Source: Nitrospina sp. LS_NOB (lineage in GTDB: Bacteria; Nitrospinota; Nitrospinia; Nitrospinales; VA-1). From it: a stretch of 64,000 nucleotides of DNA. Positions 34,631 to 43,208 of the stretch are shown in pieces. The notes beneath the pieces were generated by a model. It saw only the letters and a list, made by a program, of their open reading frames with translations, made no database searches and had not been told where the DNA came from. Where the stretch lies: NCBI GenBank assembly GCA_001542995.1, contig LFLA01000014.1, positions 144,577 through 208,576 of the forward strand. Direction: 5' to 3'. Each line of letters opens with the position of its first letter. The first letter of the stretch is position 1. The position numbers and the translations under genes are program-made.

Positions 34631-35773
34631 ATGGGCGAGGCAGGCAAACCGACAGACTGGATCACGATGAAAATCGATCCTGAGATTTTTGAAGAGTTGG
34701 GGGTCCGCGACCCTGAAGAGACCAAGCGGGAAATGGCAATCACCAAAAAAACCCGTCAGGTCAATAAGGAGTTGAAAACCGACCCCGACAATGTGGATCT
34801 TCAGTTAGAACTGGCCACCTTGATGATAGATGGTGCCAATTATGAAGAAGCCATCAAAAAACTCATAGCCATCCGCAACAAAGCCCCGAAAAACTCCCGG
34901 GTCTACAAACTGCTCGGCACTGCATACGTGCTGTTCAATCATGAAGAGGAAGCCCTGATTGAATTGAATCGGGCCTGCGAACTGGACCCCACCGATGTAG
35001 AAAACTACTTCAATCTCGGAGGTCTCTATTTGCTCAGGGACATGTTCCCAAATGCTGCGGATGCGTTTGAAAAAGTCATTGAACTGGACCCTACCGACAC
35101 AACAGCCTATGCCAACCTTGCGGCGGCTTATGACATGCTCAAATTTTATGACAAGGAAATCATCGCCCTCAGAAAAGTGTTGATGTTCAAACCGGAAGAC
35201 AAGGAACTGCGCTCGGCACTGTCCAACGCTTATTTTCATGCTGGACGTCATGAAGACGCCATTGATGCCGCCCTGTGCGTGGTTGATATTGACGACAAAG
35301 ACCCGCAAGGCTATTGCAACCTGGGCAGTTGCTATTCCGTGCGTAATATGATCGATGATGCCATCGCAGCTTTCAAAAAAGCCAGCGAGCTGGCACCGGA
35401 CTATTCCCTGCCGCACACCAATCTGGGGACCCTTTATGCCAATATGGGTCGGCCGGAAACCGCTATCAAATCGTTCAAAACAGCGGTGACCCTGAACTCG
35501 GCGGACGCAGGAGCCTGGATGAACCTGTATACCTGCTATAAAGATGTCGGGTTGATGGAAGACTCGCAGGCGGCTTACCGGAAGTATGAAGCGTTGATGG
35601 AAGGACCCGCGCTTGCTTCGACCGGGGCAACGGAAGGAGAGAACCCCTCAAATATCCCCGGCGGTGTTTCCCAAACCAGCAAATACGCCGGAGGTGGAGA
35701 CATGGATGGAAACCAGCCTGGTATGGAATCGTTGGCGGATGCGGATGCAGATGCAGATGCAGATTCCCGATAG
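34631..35773 (+). CDS. TPR protein
   Basis: 380 residues with about seven TPR units from residue 50 to 315, for example YKLLGTAYVLFNHEEEALIE, YFNLGGLYLLRDMFPNAADA and PHTNLGTLYANMGRPETAIK. No signal peptide. The C-terminal 60 residues are disordered and end in a five-fold Ala-Asp repeat coded by GCNGAT units (35735-35764), a likely slippage site. It precedes the methyltransferase gene by 19 bp, so the two are co-transcribed. Probably a scaffold. Confidence 0.88.
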   Translation: MGEAGKPTDWITMKIDPEIFEELGVRDPEETKREMAITKKTRQVNKELKTDPDNVDLQLELATLMIDGANYEEAIKKLIAIRNKAPKNSRVYKLLGTAYVLFNHEEEALIELNRACELDPTDVENYFNLGGLYLLRDMFPNAADAFEKVIELDPTDTTAYANLAAAYDMLKFYDKEIIALRKVLMFKPEDKELRSALSNAYFHAGRHEDAIDAALCVVDIDDKDPQGYCNLGSCYSVRNMIDDAIAAFKKASELAPDYSLPHTNLGTLYANMGRPETAIKSFKTAVTLNSADAGAWMNLYTCYKDVGLMEDSQAAYRKYEALMEGPALASTGATEGENPSNIPGGVSQTSKYAGGGDMDGNQPGMESLADADADADADSR

Positions 35774-35792
35774 GTTCCCTTGAAATCCTATC

Positions 35793-37184
35793 ATGACCCA
35801 TCCTCCCCAAAACCTGGTTGCGCTTGGGGATTTCAAGCCTTCCGATACTTGGCAGACCCATGTCAATGCCATTTTCTATGGCATCAAGGGTCCCGAAATC
35901 CACAACCATTTTCAAACTTATGTGAGCCTGGACTACCGTCTGGCTCACGCGCTCGCCAATGATTTTTATGCCAAAGCCCGAGGCGGTGAGCGTCCTGAAA
36001 ATGATGTCTGGATGGTGCAGGAATGGGGAGTGGGCAATGGCAACCTGGCTTCGTGTTTTCTCAGCCACCTGCGTGAAATAGACAGCGAGAATGAAGTCTA
36101 TCCTTTTATCTATTACATTCTTTGCGATGAGTCCGAAGAAATTTTAAAAGGCGTGCGGGCCAACCTCCGCTTACAAGAACACGCCGGGAAATTTTCCACG
36201 GTTCGCGTTCATGCCGAACACCTGGACTGTTTCCGGCCTCACTCCGTAGCAAAAATCATATCCAACGAAATCTGGGACGACCTGGCAACCAAAGTTCTGC
36301 TGAAGCATCAGGGTCTTTTTTATGAGGAATATCTGTGCCCCTTCCTGAATCCGGAAGCACTCCCTGCCGAAGCAGACGCTTTCGTTGAACAATTTGAAAA
36401 CAGGGATCTGGAAAAACTCGCCCAGCTTCCCAACTTTCTCAACACCATTCACTGGGAACGGGATTTTCAAAGGGTGGACCTGGATGACTGGCCCTTTGCG
36501 GAAATCTTGAAGGCTCACACCAAAGATTTTAAAGATGAAATTCCCATGCCCATTAATACCGGAGCTTTTTCCGCTATCGAAAAAGCAAAAGAACTTTTAG
36601 GCCCTAACAATTTCGGTTACACCAGTTTTGACTACGGCATGAAAGAAATTCAGGATCTCAATCAGGAAGGACGACCCTATTTTAATTTATACGGCGGTCA
36701 ATACACGTTCATGGTGAACTTTCCCCTGCTTGAAAATATTGGCCGGTCTTTAGGATTTACCGAAATCACCCGGGAATACCAGAATCAGTTTGTCAAAAAA
36801 GACCTCGGATCAGCAGTCGTCAGTCTGGTGGATCTGGTGCAAAACCATCCGCAAGTGGTCAACATGGCTCCGTGGGACAGAGACATTCTGATGCTCGGAA
36901 CACTCAATGCTCTCAATACCGTTTATCGAAGTCCCTACTCTGGAAAACTCAACTACCCGGCACTTGAAGGAACTCCCAAAAAACAAAGAAAGCAAATCGC
37001 CCAACTGGCTAAGAACCTTAGTAGCCGGGGTGTTCCCGATACTGTAGCCTATGTCACCCGCGAGGAAGTTCTGGCTGCCTTGAAACCTCTTAGAAAACTG
37101 GGCTACAGGGAAAAAGATATTCAATCCGCTTTTCAATCCCCTCCACTCCCTGTTTCATTCGTTCACATTCAATTCAACCCATAG
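35793..37184 (+). CDS. MidA-like SAM-dependent methyltransferase
   Basis: 463 residues. The SAM-binding motif is QEWGVGNGNLASCF (about 75-88), followed by a second acidic strand YYILCDESEEIL, SNEIWDDLATKVL, and FGYTSFDYGMKE about 150 residues later, matching the layout of the MidA/PF02636 methyltransferase family. MidA methylates an arginine in a complex I subunit in eukaryotes; bacterial targets are less clear. Given its neighbours, a protein substrate in this region is plausible. The C-terminal 100 residues are extra. Confidence 0.72.
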   Translation: MTHPPQNLVALGDFKPSDTWQTHVNAIFYGIKGPEIHNHFQTYVSLDYRLAHALANDFYAKARGGERPENDVWMVQEWGVGNGNLASCFLSHLREIDSENEVYPFIYYILCDESEEILKGVRANLRLQEHAGKFSTVRVHAEHLDCFRPHSVAKIISNEIWDDLATKVLLKHQGLFYEEYLCPFLNPEALPAEADAFVEQFENRDLEKLAQLPNFLNTIHWERDFQRVDLDDWPFAEILKAHTKDFKDEIPMPINTGAFSAIEKAKELLGPNNFGYTSFDYGMKEIQDLNQEGRPYFNLYGGQYTFMVNFPLLENIGRSLGFTEITREYQNQFVKKDLGSAVVSLVDLVQNHPQVVNMAPWDRDILMLGTLNALNTVYRSPYSGKLNYPALEGTPKKQRKQIAQLAKNLSSRGVPDTVAYVTREEVLAALKPLRKLGYREKDIQSAFQSPPLPVSFVHIQFNP

Positions 37185-37290
37185 CGGGGCACCCTCGCAA
37201 GTAATGAGCGCTGGCTTATCAAGCCGAGATAACCTTTTCTACCCAAGTAGGTTATTGCACATTGCCCCCACGGCTAGCGGCTGGTAGCAT
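37185..37290. repeat. Dispersed repeat family 2, copy e
   Basis: It contains AAGCCGAGATAACC and GGTTATTGCACA in the same order as copy b. It sits between the methyltransferase and radical SAM genes. Confidence 0.5.
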
Positions 37291-37327
37291 GGGGTTTCTT
37301 AGTTAAAATTCCGGAGTTTTTTGATCG

Positions 37328-38335
37328 ATGCTCAGCGTTTTTGTCGAAACCAGTTGCAACCGCTACAACAGGGACGAATGCGAGTTCTGCCACGTGTATG
37401 AACCGCTGATGGCGGACCCGGTCTCTGAATGGCACCTGACTGTGGAGCAAGCCCGGGTGATGGTAGAAAAAATCCAGCGTGTCGAGGTGCTTAACACCCT
37501 GGCCCAGCAGGAGATCAACCTGACCGGCGGTGAGGCCTCACAAAACCCGGACATTGTCGAAATTTGCAAGGTGTTCCAAACCGTCACACCGCATGTTTGC
37601 CTGCACACCAATCTCGACATACTTTCAGAAACATCCAAACGCTGGCAAAGATTGCTGGGGATCATGGAGCTCGGCGGCCGGGTGGATATCACGCTTTATC
37701 CCACTGCATGGGAGAAGTCGCAGAAACATTTTCTTGGGGCTCTATTAGAAAAACAGAACAACCTGATCATCAATGTCGTTTATGAAAGTCTGGAGCATTT
37801 AAAACTTCAGATCGACCTTCTGCTCGATTTTTTTAAGGAACAGGAACATGTCACGCAACTGCTCGAAACCTACTCAACAAAAGTGGAGACGCTTTTGAGC
37901 GAGTACCCCAACTGCGATGAGAAATTGTTCACCACGCATTTTGGAGATACCGAAGCCTTTGCCCGCAAACCGGAACTCACTGTAGGATTGAGTTTGCTAC
38001 CGGCGTTCAATATTGATGACAACGGCCAGCGGTCTATGGCGTCGATGGCTTTTCCCAGAGACCAATACCTCATTGGCTGTCCCGCCGCACGAGGCTCGAT
38101 AGACATCATGACCATTCAACAAAATGGTGAAATGACGCCCTGCTGTGATGTTGGCAATTTGAAATGCAAACCCGCGTTCGGCAACCTGTTAATGGATTCG
38201 CCGGAAGAAATCGTGGAAAAAATGCAAGGGTCCATGAAAGTACTGGCATCAGGAATCCGCAAAAATCATGAAAACCAGACAACAGGGAAAGCCGGGCATC
38301 TGGTGGAAGAAGGTATCCCTCCCTATTGCAATTAA
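37328..38335 (+). CDS. Radical SAM/SPASM-like protein with CX7CX2C motif (paralogue 2)
   Basis: 335 residues, closely related to the protein at 28.5-29.6 kb. Cysteines 10, 18 and 21 (TSCNRYNRDECEFCHVYEP) repeat the unusual spacing. INLTGGEASQNP, CLHTNLDIL, TPCCDVGNLKC and the terminal GIPPYC are shared with paralogue 1. Differences concentrate in the middle third (residues 150-230). The two genes lie on opposite strands and bracket the NHL, TPR, B12 radical SAM and methyltransferase genes. Two substrates or a heterodimer are possible. Confidence 0.85.
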   Translation: MLSVFVETSCNRYNRDECEFCHVYEPLMADPVSEWHLTVEQARVMVEKIQRVEVLNTLAQQEINLTGGEASQNPDIVEICKVFQTVTPHVCLHTNLDILSETSKRWQRLLGIMELGGRVDITLYPTAWEKSQKHFLGALLEKQNNLIINVVYESLEHLKLQIDLLLDFFKEQEHVTQLLETYSTKVETLLSEYPNCDEKLFTTHFGDTEAFARKPELTVGLSLLPAFNIDDNGQRSMASMAFPRDQYLIGCPAARGSIDIMTIQQNGEMTPCCDVGNLKCKPAFGNLLMDSPEEIVEKMQGSMKVLASGIRKNHENQTTGKAGHLVEEGIPPYCN

Positions 38336-38400
38336 CCCCGGCGAACCGCCGGTGGAAACAGGCAAGAGATACAGCTCGTCAAGCTAAAAAAACTGGAGTT
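38333..38400. repeat. Dispersed repeat family 2, partial copy f
   Basis: It overlaps the stop codon of the radical SAM gene: CCCCGGCGAACCGCCGG, then CTCGTCAAGCTAAAAAAACTGG. The core is degenerate. The following 190 bases up to the next gene contain nothing recognised. Confidence 0.35.
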
Positions 38401-38594
38401 GGGATCGTGCGTGGAAACACCCATAGCAATACACGCAAGCATTCCCCGGCCACACATTTCATCATTTTTCATTTGTCCTTTGCACTTTAATCCGTTGGCA
38501 AATGTAATGATTTCTATTTCATTCTTTATGGCCGTCCAAGGCTCCATCTATTGCAAATTTCTTATTTTCACGCTGTCTCTTTCAATCAATCCAG

Positions 38595-39849
38595 CTATTC
38601 AACTTCCCACCATTTGCCATCTTCCTTTAGTTCGACATTATCAAAGAGATCGGGAAATTGATCGGTCTCAAAGGAGTGAATGGGAACTAACTTCTTTGCT
38701 TGAATAGCATTTGCAAATATTTTCAGATCGGATACAGAGGCATGACCTGAGGTATGTATTTTTTTCATTGATATTTGATTACATTCCAGCCAATCAAGGA
38801 ATGGTTTTTGCTGATCCATTTTTAAATAACCTTCCCACAGCGAATAAACGAGACTTGCTCCATTCAGACATCCTGATGCTTCCAGGTCTTTTGACATGGA
38901 AGGACGAAACAACATCACCGAATGAGGGGCCTCCCGGCTCAAATTCTCCGGATAGATGCGGTTGTTTCTATACTGATTGGATATATCAAACAGTTTTTGT
39001 TCAATGACCCGGTATTTTTGTGATTTCGGAAGGAATACCCGGATGTCCTTCCAATGTCCCTGGGGAAGACTGGGGTTTCCGGTAGCACGCAAAATCTCGG
39101 CAGTATATAGATCAATGATGAACTGACGGTTCGCTGTTTTGCAGGCTTTATATATTGTGACAAGTCGATCAATATTTTGCCCTGAACACCAGGCCAAACA
39201 AAGACCCTGGGTGGAGTTAAAATAGTCTGCAAATTCTGGGATAAGTTCATCTTCAGTTTGGAATTTGTCCTCAGGATTTCCTCTTCCTATCGTGGTTCCC
39301 TCCATCAACAACACATCAATATCTTTTGGGGGGGGTTTTGATCATTTTCTGAAAAAGCTTTGCTTTCCGTCCATGAGCCCGGAAGTCACCGCTATAGAAA
39401 AGCCTTTTCCCATTTGTGGATATCAGGATTGAATAAGCATCGTAGGCTGAATGGTCCACGAGATAAGGCATGATCTCAAAAGGTCCTGTTTTTATGGTTT
39501 CCCGGTCTTTCAGATAAATGGTTCTTTTGAAATCCGCGCCAGAGGGGGTAAAAAAGGTAGCTGATCGCAGAATATTGTGGGCCGCCTCCCCTATGATTAC
39601 GGGGATTTGCGGAGGAAGAAACCGGGCCAGACCAAAATGGTCCTGATGAGGGTGAGAAATCAATGCGGCAAGCAGGCTGTCATCCGGACTAGCGAATCCT
39701 TTAACGTCAGGCAGAAGGGATTTGGCATCCACATCCCTGTCCGTATCCAAAGGCAATCCCACATCTAAAACTATGCGCTGACCGGCGGACTCAATTTCAA
39801 TACAAGTGCCGCCAATCTCCTGTGTCCCACGATGGATGCAAACTTTCAT
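38595..39849 (-). pseudogene. Beta-CASP metallo-beta-lactamase exonuclease (RNase J-like), frameshifted
   Basis: The first frame (39849-39316) has SHPHQDHFG (metal motif 2), VDHSAYDAY and SGDFRAHGRK (motif 4), then stops after KTPPKRY. The second frame (38595-39314) continues with LLMEGTTIGR, HTSGHAS and VPIHSFETDQF, the beta-CASP motifs of RNase J-type enzymes. The join is a run of eight C on the coding strand (about 39328-39335); seven would restore the frame. It is either a real phase-type lesion or a base-calling error. The intact enzyme would degrade RNA. Confidence 0.75.
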
Positions 39850-39878
39850 ATGGTTAGGAATATAGTCGATTAGTGGTC

Positions 39879-40664
39879 CTAATAAACAGTAGCCCGGCTA
39901 TTGAGTGCTCCTAGTAATTCCTTGTCCTTGCAGGGCCAAGTAAATGAATTTGGGAAACTGGTGAAAGAAAAATCCATTGCAATTCTGCGGCCAAACTTAG
40001 TGGCGAGTAATTTTTTAAGCCCTTCATTTAGTTCCTTTTCAAGCCAGGCCAATGAACATCTAGAATAATAATTTTGAGGAGCAAGGGTTTGCAGATGTAT
40101 TGCTTTTGCACTCAAAATCTCTTTGTCAATATTTGACTTTGGATAAAACTCGGTTGACAACAAATAAATCAATCCATTGATAACAATTTCAAATGCAGCA
40201 AACATTGGAGTATCGCTTTCTACTTTTAATTCAATAAACTCAAATTCTCGTAGCCCGAGTCGGTAAACAAGGTCGATATTTCTTAATTTATCGCTCGTGG
40301 CACTCACCAAACCAGATGATGTTGGGACTTGATTCACCCAATCGCAAGATGGGAGTTTTACAATAGCTTTTTCAAGAGTTTTTTCTTTGCTTTTATTATA
40401 TTTTGCAATGTCGGGAATTTTCTTGAATCTCCAATTTTCCGTAGAAGGCCCCCGGGAATGAAAACGATTACTTGGGTCTTTAAAATTGTTTACTAGCTGC
40501 TCATAGATTTGGAGAATTACTAAATCTGCATCAAAACCAGCAGGAGTGCTTTTTAAACTCAAACAGCTTTTCTTGTGCTTAAAGTGAGGAGCTTTCCCAA
40601 TATGAGATAAATCAAGTGCCTTATCGATAATCTTTGTAACACCGTCCGTTATGCTTCCCGCCAT
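39879..40664 (-). CDS. Hypothetical protein with possible PD-(D/E)XK nuclease motif
   Basis: 261 residues, from a visibly more AT-rich stretch than its surroundings. Around residues 127-160, RNIDLVYRLGLREFEFIELKVESD has the D...E-x-K pattern and predicted strand order of a restriction-type nuclease core, followed by a helix. No other domain is recognised. It lies between the broken RNase J-like gene and an interrupted IS30, so transfer is likely. Without a database search this assignment is tentative. Confidence 0.55.
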   Translation of the reverse strand: MAGSITDGVTKIIDKALDLSHIGKAPHFKHKKSCLSLKSTPAGFDADLVILQIYEQLVNNFKDPSNRFHSRGPSTENWRFKKIPDIAKYNKSKEKTLEKAIVKLPSCDWVNQVPTSSGLVSATSDKLRNIDLVYRLGLREFEFIELKVESDTPMFAAFEIVINGLIYLLSTEFYPKSNIDKEILSAKAIHLQTLAPQNYYSRCSLAWLEKELNEGLKKLLATKFGRRIAMDFSFTSFPNSFTWPCKDKELLGALNSRATVY

Positions 40665-40727
40665 TGCCCCCCTCCAAAAAAGTCAGCAAAACCCTTTCTA
40701 AAAATCCCTTGGTATAAATTAGCGGAT

Positions 40728-41290
40728 TCAAGTTTCAAGCGCAACAGTTAGTAAAGTTTTCTTATTGAAGAATAGCTCATAGGGTGTTTTAAATCCAGGC
40801 AATTTTCCGGGTCTATGATTGAGCTGATGCATGATGTGTTTTAGTTCCTTTTGTGTGACGTTGTCCAGTCGTCTGGACTTTGTCAGATACTGTTGAACGG
40901 GTCCGTTGATATTTTCATTCAGCCCGCGTTCCCAAGGGGACCTTTGCATAACCCCTGATCCTTCGTCGCCTTCGGCTCCTCAAGGATGACAAACCGGCGT
41001 TTCTTGTCATTCTGAACGCAGTGAAGAATCTCGCTTTTCTGTTTTTTTTCGACTTACGCAAAGCTCTCGTTTCGAGGAAGCGTAAGGGTGGGCAAAATAG
41101 ATATTGGCAGAGAGGGTTTGAGCTATTTTTTGGTGCTCGGCAAACTACAGGCCGTTGTCATAAGTGATGGTGTGAACCCGGTTCGATGAGTGGCAAGCGC
41201 CTGTTTGATGCGGTCAGAACCGCATATTGAGTTTTGCGCTCCACAAGAGTGGCCACAACGCCTTGATGGCCTTTACCTTGACAAATTAAT
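40728..41290 (-). pseudogene. IS30-family transposase remnant, interrupted by a family 1 repeat
   Basis: From 41290 downwards the frame reads KGHQGVVATLVERKTQ and, after a frame change, HTITYDNG and SANIYFAHPYAS, all IS30 core motifs. A 130-bp element then intervenes (40938-41067). The gene resumes at PWERGLNENINGPVQQY and ends at 40728. The N-terminal DNA-binding half is absent, and stops and shifts occur before the insertion. The transposase is inactive. Confidence 0.8.
40938..41067. mobile_element. 130-bp copy of dispersed repeat family 1 inserted in IS30
   Basis: Ends GGACCTTTGCATAA and TTACGCAAAGCTCT are inverted repeats of each other, as in the copies at 3.1 and 10.2 kb. Flanks CGTTCCCAAGG (40927-40937) and CGTTTCGAGG (41068-41077) look like a decayed target duplication. 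It separates the HPYAS and PWERG codons of the IS30 transposase. Confidence 0.7.
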
Positions 41291-41411
41291 AACCGGTTTG
41301 AAGACCAGACAAGCTAAAGACCCCCCCCCGGCACACGCACACCACCAGAGGGATTTAAAACTGACTATACTGAGCAATAGGAATCCTTCATTGCCGCCGG
41401 TCGCAGGCCGG

Positions 41412-43013
41412 TTAGGCTGAGGGAAGTTCTCCGGGAGGCACTTCTTCCTCTTCTTCCTCCAGGAAATCGTCGTCATCCTCCTCCTCACCGATCAATAGAT
41501 TTTCATCATCGACCTTGAGTTCTTCAAACTCTTCTTCCTCTTCTGCTTCTTTCGGATAGGGAAGTTCGTTCCAGACCACGATGCGGGAATTGCTCCGGTC
41601 ACAGATAAAAAGCCTGAATTTGGGTTGCGGCTCCTCTTCGACAGATTCGCCTTCGGCTGCTACGAGAGCGGTTTCCTCATTATCGTCATCATCATCCGCC
41701 ATGGGAATGCCACGAAATTCTTCCTCCTCCTCTTCCTCATCGATCAACAACAAACCATAAGGATCGTTCAAAGTGCAGTTAGAGGCCTCATCCAAATCGC
41801 GGTTCACCTGATTTTCAGTGAACGTAGCCTGGCCAAACACCAAGTCAGCAGGTTGTCCATTTTCGGTGGGAAGTTCTTTCCAATACAGGACACGGTTATT
41901 ACCGGTATCGGAGACAAACAACCCAGCCTTGCCGAACGCCACATCAGTAGGAAAATACATGCCATCTGCGGATGGACGATGGTGCCCATTGTTCCGGTTC
42001 GGCTCGCGGTTGACAAAATCCTTTTGTCCAAGCACCACATCGGCAGCAACCCCTGTCTCTCTGGGAATTTTATTCCAGATCAACACCCGGTTGTTACCCT
42101 GATCCACCACGATCACCCGCTCACCCTCGGCATCAAAATGTACGCCTGTTGGAAAGCTGAGTGTGTCCTGACCTACATTATCGAAATCACCCTGGTTGGG
42201 CCAGCGTTCATCCATTCCTTTTTGCCCCAGAGAAACGTCGGCGTTCCAACCATCACTAAAAGGAATTTTGTTCCAGATTAAAACCCGGTGATTGTCCTTA
42301 TCCGCGACAAACACATGCTGGTCATCGCCAGAGTGGAGGCCCATGGAGAAAAACAACGAACCCGAACCGACAAACCCCCGGCGGTTGGCTTCGTTATCAT
42401 CCAGGTTATCCTGTCCAAGCACCAGGCTCGGAACCTCGCCATCGTCTGAGGGAATTCCATTCCACCTCAATACCCGATGATTGCCACTATCCACCACATA
42501 AAGTTTTCCATCGATCACATCAATACCGGCGGGTTGGGAGAGGGTATCTTCTTCCGACTTACTGATGGTGAATCCATCCAGACTTTCGTCACCCAATCCA
42601 GAAGTCATTTCATCCAGAGTTGTAGTCATACCCCTGTTTTCAAGGCAGTCGGCAAAATCCTCCTGCCCGAGCACCAGTGATGACGGCTCACCATTTTCTT
42701 CGGGGAACTGTTCCCAAATCAATACCCGGTGATTTCCTCTGTCAGATACAAACAGCATATCGCCATAGACCGCGCAAAATTGAGGTTCACAAAGCGTGTT
42801 GTCGCCAGGATCATCCGCACCCCGGTTAGACTGGGACATGGAAAAATCTCCCTGGCCGATAACCAGATAAGCTCCTGTCTCCGGCACTTCCTCTACAACT
42901 GCAACCTCTTCTTCAAACTCATCATCTCCGTCGACTTCATCCAAATCCATTTCTTCGTCTTCGGATACACCCAACGAATCCTCGGTATCTTCCATTTCTT
43001 TATCATCTGACAT
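41412..43013 (-). CDS. NHL-repeat protein 2 with acidic tails
   Basis: The start is the ATG at 43013 (MSDDKEMEDTEDSLG), behind GGAGA. 533 residues. Repeats of about 55-60 residues follow the scheme LVLGQ, F, NRG, LxxPxGV, LYVVDSGNHRVLRWN, P, appearing at least six times and forming a propeller. Both ends are extremely acidic (EEEEEFEELK; DDDDFLEEEEEE). No signal peptide. It is 195 bp downstream of the dihaem cytochrome gene on the same strand, so likely linked to it. Confidence 0.83.
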   Translation of the reverse strand: MSDDKEMEDTEDSLGVSEDEEMDLDEVDGDDEFEEEVAVVEEVPETGAYLVIGQGDFSMSQSNRGADDPGDNTLCEPQFCAVYGDMLFVSDRGNHRVLIWEQFPEENGEPSSLVLGQEDFADCLENRGMTTTLDEMTSGLGDESLDGFTISKSEEDTLSQPAGIDVIDGKLYVVDSGNHRVLRWNGIPSDDGEVPSLVLGQDNLDDNEANRRGFVGSGSLFFSMGLHSGDDQHVFVADKDNHRVLIWNKIPFSDGWNADVSLGQKGMDERWPNQGDFDNVGQDTLSFPTGVHFDAEGERVIVVDQGNNRVLIWNKIPRETGVAADVVLGQKDFVNREPNRNNGHHRPSADGMYFPTDVAFGKAGLFVSDTGNNRVLYWKELPTENGQPADLVFGQATFTENQVNRDLDEASNCTLNDPYGLLLIDEEEEEEEFRGIPMADDDDDNEETALVAAEGESVEEEPQPKFRLFICDRSNSRIVVWNELPYPKEAEEEEEFEELKVDDENLLIGEEEDDDDFLEEEEEEVPPGELPSA

Positions 43014-43069
43014 GAAACAATTCTCCAAATATATAGATTACCAATTCAAACTTTTAATTTCTGTATTGC

Positions 43070-43205
43070 ACCCCCTAGCGGGGGACGCTTTGAAAACCCC
43101 TTATTACCTTTATGCCCCGAAGGGGTAAATTGGCAAGGGCAAATTATCCAAGATAACTCTTTGCTCGCCAAACGAGTCATTGCAGTCTACCACTGGCAGT
43201 TACGC
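43070..43205. repeat. Dispersed repeat family 2, copy g
   Basis: It contains CCCCCTAGCGGGGG, GCCCCGAAGGGG and CAAGATAACTCTTTGCTCGCC, the last matching the family core. It fills the gap between the cytochrome and NHL genes. Confidence 0.5.
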
Positions 43206-43208
43206 CAA

